Under the pieces are notes generated by a model, which worked only from the letters and a program-made list of their open reading frames with translations, was not told the origin of the DNA and searched no databases. A stretch of DNA of 64,000 nt, taken from Streptomyces sp. TLI_053. GTDB taxonomy: Bacteria > Actinomycetota > Actinomycetes > Streptomycetales > Streptomycetaceae. The position numbers and the translations under genes are program-made. The DNA is taken from contig NZ_LT629775.1 in assembly GCF_900105395.1 (NCBI RefSeq), forward strand, positions 7,963,501-8,027,500, given 5' to 3'. Of the stretch, positions 1 to 8,172 are shown piece by piece. Within the stretch, counting starts at the first letter, position 1; every line of letters starts with the position of its first letter.

Positions 1-606
1 GCCGCCCTCGACGGCGAGGCCGTAGCGGCCGCCGGTGGTGAGCTTCTTCCCGTCGGCGACGAGCTCCTCCCAGGTGGCCGGTGCCCGGTCGATCCCGGCC
101 TCGGCGAAGAGCTTCTTGTTCCAGTACAGGCCGTAGGCCATCGAGTAGAGCGGGACGGCGGCCGGGTCCTGTCCGGCGGCGCCGGCCGAGGCGAGCGCGG
201 CGGGCAGGAACCGGTCCTTGCCGCCGGTCTTCGCGAGGGTGGCGGCGTCGAAGGGCCGCAGCGCGCCGGTGGCCTGGAGCGAGGCGGACCAGGTGTTGCC
301 GATGTTGAGCACGTCGGGGCCCTGGCCGGAGCCGGCGGCGGCGAGGATCCGGTTGAGCAGGTCCGACCAGGGGATGACCTCCAGCTTCACCTTGATGCCG
401 GTCTGCTGCTCGAACTTCCGCAGCTCGGGTTCCAGTACCTGGCGGTCGTTCTCCAGGCTGGTGCCCTGGTTGGAGGCCCAGTAGGTGAGCGTGCCGGGGC
501 TGCTGTCGCCCCCGCCGCCGGCGGTGGAGCCCCCGCCGCAGGCGGTGGCGGTGAGGACGAGCGCGGTGGCGAGCACGCCGGCTGCGGCGGCGCGGGCGAT
601 GGGCAT
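1..606 (-). CDS. Sugar ABC transporter substrate-binding lipoprotein (partial, 3' end outside window)
   Basis: The visible 202 N-terminal residues begin MPIARAAAAG, followed by a hydrophobic stretch and a lipobox ending at Cys23 (TATAC), so the mature protein should be a membrane-anchored extracellular lipoprotein. The mature part contains TLTYWASNQG and VLNIGNTWSA, the usual layout of family 1 sugar-binding proteins, which capture oligosaccharides for an ABC importer. The gene reads off the left edge, so permeases probably lie beyond it. It is divergent from the ROK regulator, with which it shares a promoter region carrying a candidate operator. The family call is firm; the sugar cannot be told. 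Confidence 0.88.
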   Translation of the reverse strand, partial: MPIARAAAAGVLATALVLTATACGGGSTAGGGGDSSPGTLTYWASNQGTSLENDRQVLEPELRKFEQQTGIKVKLEVIPWSDLLNRILAAAGSGQGPDVLNIGNTWSASLQATGALRPFDAATLAKTGGKDRFLPAALASAGAAGQDPAAVPLYSMAYGLYWNKKLFAEAGIDRAPATWEELVADGKKLTTGGRYGLAVEGG

Positions 607-661
607 GAAGGGATCCCCTCTTCGGGTGAAGTCCGCTGCTGCGATACTTAATTCGAGGCGT

Positions 662-691
662 GATTTAACGTGTGAGAAAAGCTTCCGTCAA
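662..691 (-). promoter_or_regulatory. Promoter of the sugar-binding lipoprotein gene
   Basis: On the minus strand TTGACG (691-686) is followed after 18 bp by TAAATC (667-662), a good HrdB-type promoter pointing at the lipoprotein start at 606. Its -35 box and spacer are covered by the candidate ROK operator. The call rests on sequence only. Confidence 0.5.
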
Positions 692-696
692 GGGTT
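670..696 (+). promoter_or_regulatory. Candidate ROK operator, copy 1
   Basis: A 27-bp segment starting GTGTGAGAAAAGC and ending AAGGGTT matches a segment at 2111-2137 at 21 of 27 positions with no gap. It overlaps the promoter of the sugar-binding lipoprotein gene and sits just upstream of the ROK gene. The shared motif in front of both transport and hydrolase genes suggests a common repressor site. Confidence 0.5.
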
Positions 697-732
697 CGGA
701 CAGCGATAGATTCGGGGCAGGAGGGAGATCCC

Positions 733-2040
733 ATGACCGCGCGAGGCAAGAAGACGGTGCGTGACCTGCGCAGAGGCAGCCGGTCCACGCTGCTGCGGCG
801 GCTGTACTTCGACGGGCCGCTCAGCCGCCAGGAGCTCGGCTCGATCACCGGGCTGAGCGGCGGATCGATCAGCAATGTGACCGGCGAGCTGCTCGCCGAC
901 GGCCTGATCGAGGAGTGCGGCTCGGTGGAGTCGGACGGCGGGCGGCCCCGGATCCTGCTCCGGGTCGCCGCCGGCCGGGCCCATCTGGTCGGCGTGGACG
1001 TCGGCGAGACCCAGGTCCGGGTCGCACTGTTCGACCTGGCCAGGACCGAACTGGCGGCCAGTGACCGGCCGTTGGACGACCGGGGCCACGACGCCGGCCA
1101 TGTCGCGGAGCTGATCCTGACCGGGCTGGCCGACGTGCTGGAGCGCACCGGGACCGACCCGGGCACGGTGCTCGGCGTGGGTGTCGGCGTGCCCGGCATC
1201 GTCGAGCAGGCGGACCTCGGCCGGGGCGTCGGGCCGGACCTCGGGCAGGGCGTCGGGCCGGACCTCGGGGGCGGCGCGGGGGCCGTGGTGCACGGCCAGA
1301 CCGTCGGCTGGGACGCGGTGCCGCTCGGCCGGATGCTGCGGGCCGGCACCGACCTGCCGCTGTTCGTCGACAACGGTGCCAAGACCCTCGGCCAGGCGGA
1401 GATGTGGTTCGGCGCCGGGCGCGGCGCGCGGCACGCGGTGGTCGCCCTGTTCGGCTCCGGCGTCGGCGCCTGCGTGATCGCCGACGGCGCCCGCTTCCGG
1501 GGCGCCACCAGCAGCGCGGGCGAGTGGGGCCACACCAAGGTGCACGTCGGCGGACGGCGCTGCCGGTGCGGCGCGCGCGGCTGCCTGGAGGCGTACGTCG
1601 GGGCCGAGGCGCTGGTCGCGCGGTGGGGTGCGGCGCCGCCCGGCGGTGGGGAGAAGGCGGGGCTGGCGGCCCTGCTGGCGGCCGCCGGCGCGGGCGATCC
1701 GGCCGCGGTCGCGCTGCTCGACGAGGCCGCCGAGTACCTCGGTGCGGCCATCGCCGACCTGGTGAACCTGTTCAACCCGGAGCGGATCGTGATCGGCGGC
1801 TGGGCCGGACTGCTGCTCGGTCCCCGGCTGCTGCCCGGGATCCGTGCGGCCGCCACCGAGTACGCGCTGCGCTTCCCGCGGGAGCAGACCGAGATCGTGC
1901 TGGGCACGCTCGGCCCGGCGGCGGTGACGGTGGGCGCGGCGACCCTGCCGCTCTCCGACTTCCTGGACTCCGGCGGGGAGTTCCCGCGCCGCGCGGACGG
2001 TGCCGCGGTGGGCGCGGGCGCGACCGGGCGGTGGACCTGA
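733..2040 (+). CDS. ROK family transcriptional regulator (NagC/XylR type)
   Basis: This 435-residue protein has an N-terminal winged helix-turn-helix (about residues 18-75, LSRQELGSITGLSGGSISNV) and a ROK sugar-sensing domain (about 95-400). The ROK zinc site is visible as His267 and the CRCGARGC cysteines 277, 279 and 284. The sugar-kinase Asp normally found in the NDAN motif is replaced (VDNGAK), fitting a regulator rather than a kinase. Residues about 163-180 contain a tandem repeat, GVGPDLGQGVGPDLGG, which looks like a small in-frame duplication. It is divergent from the sugar-binding lipoprotein and upstream of the secreted beta-helix protein, so it probably represses both until a sugar binds. 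Confidence 0.9.
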   Translation: MTARGKKTVRDLRRGSRSTLLRRLYFDGPLSRQELGSITGLSGGSISNVTGELLADGLIEECGSVESDGGRPRILLRVAAGRAHLVGVDVGETQVRVALFDLARTELAASDRPLDDRGHDAGHVAELILTGLADVLERTGTDPGTVLGVGVGVPGIVEQADLGRGVGPDLGQGVGPDLGGGAGAVVHGQTVGWDAVPLGRMLRAGTDLPLFVDNGAKTLGQAEMWFGAGRGARHAVVALFGSGVGACVIADGARFRGATSSAGEWGHTKVHVGGRRCRCGARGCLEAYVGAEALVARWGAAPPGGGEKAGLAALLAAAGAGDPAAVALLDEAAEYLGAAIADLVNLFNPERIVIGGWAGLLLGPRLLPGIRAAATEYALRFPREQTEIVLGTLGPAAVTVGAATLPLSDFLDSGGEFPRRADGAAVGAGATGRWT

Positions 2041-2400
2041 GTACTGCCACCGGACCCCTGCCCTGAGCTGCCGGATCGTCGGAATCCCTTGTGGTGGAGG
2101 AAAGTTCACGGTGTGAGGAAAGCCTGCACAAAGGGTTGACACCCCGGATCGACTGCCCCGAGACTCCCGGTCGGGGGCGCTCCCCGGGCCCGGACCCCGG
2201 GCCGGCGGCGCTCCGTCACGCACCAGGTGACCGCCCGCCGCGGCGGGTCCGTGCGCGCACCGGCCGAACCCCGAGCCGGCCGGTGCGCGGACCCGTCGAG
2301 CCGTCCCGTCGTTCCCCACCGCCCGGCGCCCGACGGCGTACCGGGCACGGGCCGCGGTGTGCGCCTCCGCCTCCACCCACCCCCACCGCAGGAGCAGCCC
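2041..2400. other. Intergenic region with long 5' leader of the beta-helix gene
   Basis: This stretch holds the second operator-like motif and a candidate promoter near its left end, then about 230 bp of GC-rich sequence before the start codon at 2401. An in-frame GTG exists at 2227, but a Shine-Dalgarno-like AGGAG just before 2401 and the signal peptide that begins there favour the downstream start. I see no RNA element or small gene in the leader. Confidence 0.5.
2111..2165 (+). promoter_or_regulatory. Candidate ROK operator copy 2 and promoter of the secreted beta-helix gene
   Basis: The motif at 2111-2137 begins GTGTGAGGAAAGC and ends AAGGGTT, matching the 670-696 copy. Its last bases run into TTGACA (2136-2141), which is 18 bp upstream of GAGACT (2160-2165). 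Operator and -35 box overlap, as expected for repression. Confidence 0.5.
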
Positions 2401-4611
2401 ATGAGGCTCACTTCAGCACGCCCGCGTCGCGGGGGGCCGGCCGCCAGGCTCGGTCTCGCCCTGCTCGCGGCCACCACCCTCGCCCTGCCGGGACCGGCGG
2501 CCCTGGCGGCCCCGGCCACCTCCGCCGCCACGACGGCGCCCACCGCCGCCGCCGAGTGCGGTGCCGCGGACGCCGCGCGGGGCCGCCCGGCCACCGCCTC
2601 CTCCACCGAGAACGCGGGCCTGTCCGCCGCCAACGCCGTCGACGGCGACCCCGGCACCCGCTGGTCCTCCGCCTTCGCCGACCCGCAGTGGCTGCAGGTC
2701 GACCTCGGCTCGGTGCGGCAGCTGTGCCGGGTCGAACTCGCCTGGGAAGCGGCCTACGGTCGCGCCTACCAGATCCAGGCCTCCGACGACGGCGTCACCT
2801 GGCGCACCCTCTACAGCACCGCGAACGGCACCGGCGGCACCGAGACCCTCGCCGTCTCCGGCAGCGGCCGCTACGTCCGGCTCAACGGCACGGCCCGGGG
2901 CACCGCCTGGGGCTACTCGCTGTGGGAGCTGCGGGTCGCCGCCTCCGACGGCCCGACCGTGCCGCCGGTGCAGGGCGGCGGCGACCTCGGCCCGAACGTG
3001 CTGGTCTTCGACCCCGGCACGCCCGGCATCCAGGCCGAGCTGGACGAGGTGTTCCGCAAGCAGGAGTCCAACCAGTTCGGCCCCGAGCGGTACGCGCTGC
3101 TGTTCAAGCCGGGCACCTACCAGAACCTCAACGCCCAACTCGGCTTCTACACCTCGATCGCGGGCCTCGGCCTCAAGCCCGACGACACCACCTTCAACGG
3201 CGACGTCACCGTGGACGCCGGCTGGTTCAACGGCAACGCCACCCAGAACTTCTGGCGCTCCGCCGAGAACCTCGCCCTCAACCCGGTCAACGGCACCGAC
3301 CGCTGGGCCGTCGCCCAGGCCGCGCCGTTCCGCCGGATGCACGTCCGAGGCGGGCTCAACCTGGCGCCCAACGGCTACGGCTGGGCCAGCGGCGGCTACA
3401 TCGCCGACAGCCGGGTGGACGGCCAGATCGGCAACTACTCGCAGCAGCAGTGGTACACCAGGGACAGCGCGATCGGCGGCTTCTCCAACGGGGTCTGGAA
3501 CCAGGTGTTCTCCGGTGTCCAGGGTGCGCCCGCGCAGACCTTCCCGAACCCGCCCTACACCACCCTCGACACCACCCCGGTGTCGCGCGAGAAGCCGTTC
3601 CTGTACCTGGACGGCAACGAGTACCGGGTGTTCGTCCCGGCGAAGCGGACCGATGCCCGGGGCGTCTCCTGGGACGGCGTGCCGCAGGGCACCTCGCGGC
3701 CGCTGAACCAGTTCTACCTGGTCAAGCCGGGCGCGACGGCGGCCACCATCAACCAGGCGCTGGCGCAGGGCCTGGACCTGCTGTTCACCCCGGGCGTCTA
3801 CCACGTGGACCGGCCGATCGAGGTGACCCGCCCGGACACCGTGGTGCTCGGCCTCGGCCTGGCCACGGTGGTGCCCGACAACGGGGTGACCGCGATCCGG
3901 GTCGCCGACGTGGACGGCGTCCGGCTGGCCGGGCTGCTGGTCGACGCCGGACCGGTCAACTCGCCGGTCCTGGTGCAGATCGGCCCGGACAACGCCGCGG
4001 CCGACCACGCCGCCGACCCGACCACCCTCCAGGACGTGTTCGTCCGGGTCGGCGGCGCGGGCGCCGGCTCGGCCACCGCCGGGATCGTGGTCAACAGTGA
4101 CGACGTCATCGTGGACCACACCTGGATCTGGCGCGCCGACCACGGCGCCGGCGTCGGCTGGACGGTCAACCCCGCCGACTACGGCCTGCTGGTGCGCGGC
4201 GACGACGTGCTCGGCACCGGGCTGTTCGTCGAGCACTTCAAGAAGTACGACGTCGAATGGTCGGGCGAACGCGGCCGGACGATCTTCTTCCAGAACGAGA
4301 TCGCCTACGACGCCCCGAACCAGGCCGCCGTGCAGAACGGCGCGACCAGGGGATGGGCCGCCTACAAGGTGGACGACGGCGTCACCACCCACGAGGGCTG
4401 GGGGCTCGGCAGCTACTGCTACTTCAACGTGGACCCGAGCATCCGGATGGACCACGGCTTCGAGGCCCCGGTCCGGCCCGGGGTGCGGTTCCACGACCTG
4501 CTGGTGGTCTCGCTGGGCGGCAACGGTCAGTACGAGCACGTGATCAACGGCACCGGCGGCGCGACCTCCGGCACCTCCACCGTCCCGTCCACGGTCACCT
4601 CCTACCCGTAA
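2401..4611 (+). CDS. Secreted discoidin (F5/8C) plus right-handed beta-helix protein, putative glycosidase or lyase
   Basis: The 736-residue product starts at an ATG with AGGAG upstream and has a signal peptide cleaved near ALA-AP (residues 35-38). Residues about 52-182 are an F5/8 type C (CBM32-like) carbohydrate-binding domain (ATASSTENAGLSAANAVDGD, TRWSS, WLQVDLG). The rest (about 195-736) resembles pectate-lyase-like beta-helix proteins of Streptomyces, often misannotated as adenylyl cyclase (LVFDPGTPGIQAELDEVF, FYTSIAGLGLKPDDTTFNG, RADHGAGVGWTVNPADYGL). It is probably an extracellular enzyme acting on a plant or fungal polysaccharide. Sharing an operator-like motif with the divergent sugar uptake locus supports this. 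Substrate and catalytic residues are not identifiable by eye. Confidence 0.75.
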   Translation: MRLTSARPRRGGPAARLGLALLAATTLALPGPAALAAPATSAATTAPTAAAECGAADAARGRPATASSTENAGLSAANAVDGDPGTRWSSAFADPQWLQVDLGSVRQLCRVELAWEAAYGRAYQIQASDDGVTWRTLYSTANGTGGTETLAVSGSGRYVRLNGTARGTAWGYSLWELRVAASDGPTVPPVQGGGDLGPNVLVFDPGTPGIQAELDEVFRKQESNQFGPERYALLFKPGTYQNLNAQLGFYTSIAGLGLKPDDTTFNGDVTVDAGWFNGNATQNFWRSAENLALNPVNGTDRWAVAQAAPFRRMHVRGGLNLAPNGYGWASGGYIADSRVDGQIGNYSQQQWYTRDSAIGGFSNGVWNQVFSGVQGAPAQTFPNPPYTTLDTTPVSREKPFLYLDGNEYRVFVPAKRTDARGVSWDGVPQGTSRPLNQFYLVKPGATAATINQALAQGLDLLFTPGVYHVDRPIEVTRPDTVVLGLGLATVVPDNGVTAIRVADVDGVRLAGLLVDAGPVNSPVLVQIGPDNAAADHAADPTTLQDVFVRVGGAGAGSATAGIVVNSDDVIVDHTWIWRADHGAGVGWTVNPADYGLLVRGDDVLGTGLFVEHFKKYDVEWSGERGRTIFFQNEIAYDAPNQAAVQNGATRGWAAYKVDDGVTTHEGWGLGSYCYFNVDPSIRMDHGFEAPVRPGVRFHDLLVVSLGGNGQYEHVINGTGGATSGTSTVPSTVTSYP

Positions 4612-4650
4612 CCGGCCCTCCGGGACGGCGCCGGGGCGCCTTCCCCGAAC

Positions 4651-4692
4651 GCCGCCCCGGCGGCCCGCGATCCGGCGGGCCGCCGGGGCGGC
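4651..4692. terminator. Bidirectional hairpin terminator
   Basis: An 18-bp perfect stem (4651-4668 with 4675-4692) and a 6-nt loop lie between the convergent beta-helix and SDR genes. There is no long T-run, which is common in actinomycetes. Confidence 0.75.
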
Positions 4693-4697
4693 GCGGC

Positions 4698-5438
4698 TCA
4701 GCCGTCGCGCAGGACCCGCCGCCCCACCGGCGGGGCGACCCGCAGCAGCGCCAGCAGTGCCCGGGTGGCCCCCACCGGGACGACGTCCCGCCGGCCCGCC
4801 ATACCGCGGGCGACGGCGGCCGCCGCGGCGGCCGGGGTGAGCTTCTTCGCCGGACCCTCGCGGCCCGCGGTCATCGCGGTGTCGACCAGGGGGAGCACGA
4901 TCTCCTGGACCCGGACGCCGGGGGTAGCGGTCCGGGCCTGGTGGCGCAGCGACTCCAGCAGGATGTGCACGGCCGCCTTGGTGGCGCAGTAGACCGGCGC
5001 GCTCCGCTTGGGCGCGAACGCCAGCCCCGAGGTCACCGCGACGAACGCGGCCTCGGGCGCGGCCGCCGCGAGGTGCGGCCAGGCGGCGGCGGCCAGCTCC
5101 ACCACCGAGGCCAGATTGACCTCGATCTCCTCGCGGGCCTGCGCCAGCGTCCGCGGGTCGGGGCCGAGGGTGAGCGGCGTGGGGTACTGGACACCGGCGT
5201 TGGCGACCACGACGTCCAGGCCGCCGAGCCGTCCGACGGCCCCGGCCACCACCCTGGCCGCCTCGCCGGGCAGCGCCAGATCGGCCCGGACGGCGTGCGG
5301 GGCGTCCGGCGGCGCGCTGCGGCCGCAGGTGACGACGGCGGCGCCGAGGGAGCGGAGGTGGTCGGCAAGGGCCAGGCCGACACCGCCGGTGCCGCCGGTG
5401 ACGAGGATGCGCTTCGAGCTGAGGTTCACGCCGCCCAT
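4698..5438 (-). CDS. Short-chain dehydrogenase/reductase (DltE-like)
   Basis: The 246-residue protein has the classical SDR pattern: a glycine-rich cofactor site (TGGTGGVG, residues about 12-19), NAG (VVVANAGVQY), a catalytic Ser region (AVTSGLAFAP) and YxxxK (YCATK). I prefer the ATG at 5438 (MGGVNLSSKR) over upstream candidates because it sits just before the first beta strand and avoids overlap with the divergent AraC gene. The divergent AraC-type gene 40 bp away is the likely regulator. It is not linked to the PKS and its substrate is unknown. Confidence 0.85.
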   Translation of the reverse strand: MGGVNLSSKRILVTGGTGGVGLALADHLRSLGAAVVTCGRSAPPDAPHAVRADLALPGEAARVVAGAVGRLGGLDVVVANAGVQYPTPLTLGPDPRTLAQAREEIEVNLASVVELAAAAWPHLAAAAPEAAFVAVTSGLAFAPKRSAPVYCATKAAVHILLESLRHQARTATPGVRVQEIVLPLVDTAMTAGREGPAKKLTPAAAAAAVARGMAGRRDVVPVGATRALLALLRVAPPVGRRVLRDG

Positions 5439-5466
5439 GGTGGAGCGGGGGTGTCCGGTCCGCTTG

Positions 5467-5478
5467 TACGATCGCGCC
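5467..5478 (+). promoter_or_regulatory. Candidate -10 box of a leaderless AraC-type gene
   Basis: TACGAT (5467-5472) lies six bases before the ATG at 5479, the spacing expected if transcription starts at the A of the start codon. There is no Shine-Dalgarno sequence in front of that ATG. The -35 region is weak. Confidence 0.35.
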
Positions 5479-6378
5479 ATGTCCCGCACCGGTGTCGACA
5501 TGGCGCGCTCGGTCCGCCCGGCGATGGCGCTCGCCGTCCTGCGCGAACTCGGCCCGCGCGCCGGGGCGGCGGGGCAGCGGGCCGAACGGCTGCTGGGCGA
5601 CGGACTCCCGGTGCCGGAACGCCTGCACGCCCGGCTGACGGCCGCGCTCGCGGCGGCCCGGGGCTGGCCGGCGCTGCTCTCGGCCGCCGAGCGGCTGCTC
5701 GCCGGGGACCCGCTGCTCGCCGCCCTCCCCGGCTGCGCCGACCTCGCCCGGCTCCTCGACCGGGCCCGGCTGGTGGAGCCCTGGTTCCACGCGGGCCACC
5801 GGACCGCCCGGACGATCGGCGAAAGCGGACTGACGGTCCGTCATGTCCCGGCGCTCGGCGGGGAGCCCGGCCCGGCGGAGTCGCTGCTGGTGTGCGCGAT
5901 CGACGTGGTGGCCACGGCGGGTCCGGCCGGCCGCGCGGCCCGGGTCGAGGTCCGGGCGGACGGTGCGGCGGGGCGGCCCGAGGAGGTCCTGCGGGCGGGC
6001 GCGGCCCGGGTGGCGGGGTGGCGCCTGCACTGGTCCGCCCCGCCGGCCGTCGCCGCCGCTCCGCACCCGCTGGAGACCGCGCGGGCCCGGTTCGCCCACG
6101 ATCCGGCCCACCCCTGGCGGCTGGGCGAGACGGCGGCCCTGCTCGGTCTGAGCCCGCGCACCCTCCAACGCGGCCTGGCCGACGCGGGCACCTCCTTCCG
6201 GGCCGAACTGCTCGGCGTGCGGCTGGAGGTGGCCGGCCAGCTGACCGCCCGCACCGCCCTGCCGCTCGCCGAGGTCGCCGCCGCCGCGGGCTTCACCGAC
6301 CACGCCCACCTCACCCGCCGTTTCCGCGCCCGCTTCGGCTGCCCGCCCTCGGAGTTCCGCCGCGCCGGGGGTCAGTGA
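5479..6378 (+). CDS. AraC family transcriptional regulator
   Basis: This 299-residue protein has a variable N-terminal half and a C-terminal AraC double helix-turn-helix (about 205-295). The signatures are WRLGETAALLGLSPRTLQRG for the first HTH and AAAAGFTDHAHLTRRFRARF with CPPSEFR for the second. The N-terminal region resembles the AraC-type ligand-binding domains of regulators paired with SDR genes. It is divergently transcribed from an SDR gene with only 40 bp between the start codons, so mutual regulation is likely. The ligand is unknown. Confidence 0.87.
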   Translation: MSRTGVDMARSVRPAMALAVLRELGPRAGAAGQRAERLLGDGLPVPERLHARLTAALAAARGWPALLSAAERLLAGDPLLAALPGCADLARLLDRARLVEPWFHAGHRTARTIGESGLTVRHVPALGGEPGPAESLLVCAIDVVATAGPAGRAARVEVRADGAAGRPEEVLRAGAARVAGWRLHWSAPPAVAAAPHPLETARARFAHDPAHPWRLGETAALLGLSPRTLQRGLADAGTSFRAELLGVRLEVAGQLTARTALPLAEVAAAAGFTDHAHLTRRFRARFGCPPSEFRRAGGQ

Positions 6379-6475
6379 CGGGCAGGTGCCGGCTGCTCGT
6401 ACTGGCCGTTGCCGCCCGGCGAGACCGTCGGCAGGTCGTGGAACCGCACGCCCTCCGGCCGCCGCGATGGAGCCC
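6372..6475 (-). pseudogene. Remnant of the 3' end of a second beta-helix gene
   Basis: Read on the minus strand, this stretch encodes GVRFHDLPTVSPGGNGQYEQ followed by a short tail and a stop at 6374-6372. The intact beta-helix gene at 2401 ends with GVRFHDLLVVSLGGNGQYEH, and the DNA of the two segments is also very similar. No start codon or upstream body is present; the flanking LysE-type gene occupies the place where the rest would lie. I read it as the last codons of a lost paralogue. Its stop overlaps the end of the AraC gene on the other strand. Confidence 0.65.
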
Positions 6476-6500
6476 GTCGGCCGGTCCGCGGCCCGCCGGG

Positions 6501-7130
6501 TCAGCGCTGGAGCACGAGGCGCAGCGCCAGGGCCAGGACGACCAGGTTGCCGGTGAGACCCGTGAGGAGACGGCCGCGGGCGCCGGTGAGGAGGCGGCGG
6601 AGCAGGGCGCCGCCGGTGGCGAGCAGGGCCTGCCAGCTGGCCGAGGCGGCGAAGGCGGCCAGGACGAAGACCAGGCCGGGGCCGAGGCTGCCGGGGCCGG
6701 TGCGGCCGCCGAGCACCAGGGCGCTGAAGTAGACCACGGTGAGCGGGTTGAGCAGGGTCAGGCCGAGCAGTGAGGCGTAGGTGCGCCAGGGGGAGGCGGG
6801 CGCCGGGGGCGGTGGCCCGGCCGGCTCCCGGCCCGCCCGGTGGGTCCGGAGGGTGGCGCGCAGCCCGTGCGCGGCGAGGAGGACGAGGACGGCCGCTGCG
6901 ACGAGTTCGAGGGCGCCCGCGGCCGGTGCGAGCAGCGGGGCGAGCGTCGCACCGCCGACCAGCGCGAGCAGGGCGTACAGGCCGTCGGCGGTGGCCACGC
7001 CCAGGGCGGCGGCCATGCCCCGGGCCAGCGAGACGCGGGAGGCGAGGGTGACGATCAGGACGGAGATCGCCCCGACCGGCACGGCGATGCCGTAGCCGGC
7101 GAGGAGGCCGGAGAACAGGGCGTCGGTCAT
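6501..7130 (-). CDS. LysE/RhtB family amino-acid exporter
   Basis: The 209-residue protein starts at the ATG at 7130 (MTDALFSGLLAGYGIAVPVG) and has about six hydrophobic segments. The LysE hallmarks are the N-terminal GYGIAVPVGAIS and a central LLGLTLLNPLTVVYFSALV, where Asn-Pro is the conserved pair of the family. Such proteins export amino acids or small metabolites driven by the proton gradient. The gene is alone on this strand, and a remnant of another gene lies just downstream. The substrate cannot be inferred. Confidence 0.85.
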   Translation of the reverse strand: MTDALFSGLLAGYGIAVPVGAISVLIVTLASRVSLARGMAAALGVATADGLYALLALVGGATLAPLLAPAAGALELVAAAVLVLLAAHGLRATLRTHRAGREPAGPPPPAPASPWRTYASLLGLTLLNPLTVVYFSALVLGGRTGPGSLGPGLVFVLAAFAASASWQALLATGGALLRRLLTGARGRLLTGLTGNLVVLALALRLVLQR

Positions 7131-7287
7131 GGGGGTTCCGGTTCGGGCTGGGTGGTCGAGGGGTGGTGGCCGGGAGCGTAGTGCGCGGCCGCCGGGCGGG
7201 CCACCGATTTGTCGGGGCCGGGCCCGCCGGCCGATCGGCGGGATTCGGTCCGGTGACCGAGTCTCCGGGGGCGTCCGGTGTTTCTCT

Positions 7288-7317
7288 CGGGAGTGATCGG
7301 GAGCGATCGGGAACGGT
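7288..7317 (+). repeat. Three tandem 10-bp direct repeats
   Basis: CGGGAGTGAT, CGGGAGCGAT and CGGGAACGGT follow one another without gaps, ending six bases before the AAGGAGGG ribosome-binding site of the gene at 7338. The one-turn period suggests a regulator-binding array or a leader element. Confidence 0.55.
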
Positions 7318-7337
7318 CCGGCAAGGAGGGGGTCGAG

Positions 7338-8141
7338 ATGAGGACGCGGTTGTGGCCGGTGCTGCTGGCGGTCTGTCCGGCTCTGTTCGCGGTGGTGGCG
7401 AACCTGGTCACCAACGAGGTGTCGCTGTCGCCCTTCTGGTGGGTGGTGGCGGCGGTGGCGTGCGCGCTGCTGGCGGGTGTACTGGTGTTCCAGACCTACC
7501 GGGAGCTGCGTTCCCCGGCCGCCGTCGTCGGTGCCGCGCCGGTGCCGCCGGTGCCGCCGGTGCCGGTCGCTGTGCTGCTGTCGTCGGCCGATGTGACGGT
7601 GCTGGGCGGTCTGCGGGCCGGTCGGCGTGGCGCCGCACTGATGGTGCTGCTGTGCGGAGTGTTCGTGGCCGGGGCGGGGGCGCTGGTGATGTCTCGGCCG
7701 GGGTCGGCCACCAGGAAGTGGAATCCGGGCCCCGCGGACCCCTCGATGTTCGACGCGCACCCGCTGGGCACGTGGGTGGGGCTGGCCGTACTGCTGCTGG
7801 CGTTCGTGGCGCCGGCCCTGGTGATGGCGGCCGGGCGGGGCCGTGGGCGGCTGGAGTTCTCGGCGCAGGCACTGGTGTTCAGCGGGCCGCGGGGCCGGGC
7901 TGTACTGCCGTGGTCGGAGCTGACGGCGGTGGGGCTGCGGTCGACGACCTTCGGCGGCACTTGGCTGGTGGCGTACCTGGGCAAGGGTTCGCCGTTGCTG
8001 ATGACCCGGCCGACGATGGAGATGTACGACGACAAGCGCGGGATGCTGCGGATCTGCAACCTCAGGACGGTGGGCGTCCCGCCGCACGCCGTCCGGGCGG
8101 CGCTCGCCCGCTGGGAGCCGGAACGGATCTGGCGGTTGTGA
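7338..8141 (+). CDS. Membrane protein with PH-like C-terminal domain, function unknown
   Basis: The 267-residue protein begins after a strong AAGGAGGG site. It has four predicted membrane segments: about residues 5-27, 34-52, 92-113 and 136-157. A soluble tail (about 170-267) includes GRLEFSAQALVFSGPRGRAV and PWSELTAVGLRS, typical of small bacterial PH-like domains attached to membrane anchors. No catalytic motif is visible. The upstream 10-bp repeat array may control it. I do not recognise a function. Confidence 0.7.
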   Translation: MRTRLWPVLLAVCPALFAVVANLVTNEVSLSPFWWVVAAVACALLAGVLVFQTYRELRSPAAVVGAAPVPPVPPVPVAVLLSSADVTVLGGLRAGRRGAALMVLLCGVFVAGAGALVMSRPGSATRKWNPGPADPSMFDAHPLGTWVGLAVLLLAFVAPALVMAAGRGRGRLEFSAQALVFSGPRGRAVLPWSELTAVGLRSTTFGGTWLVAYLGKGSPLLMTRPTMEMYDDKRGMLRICNLRTVGVPPHAVRAALARWEPERIWRL

Positions 8142-8172
8142 GCCGGGTCCACCACCGGGCCGGTCGCCGTCG

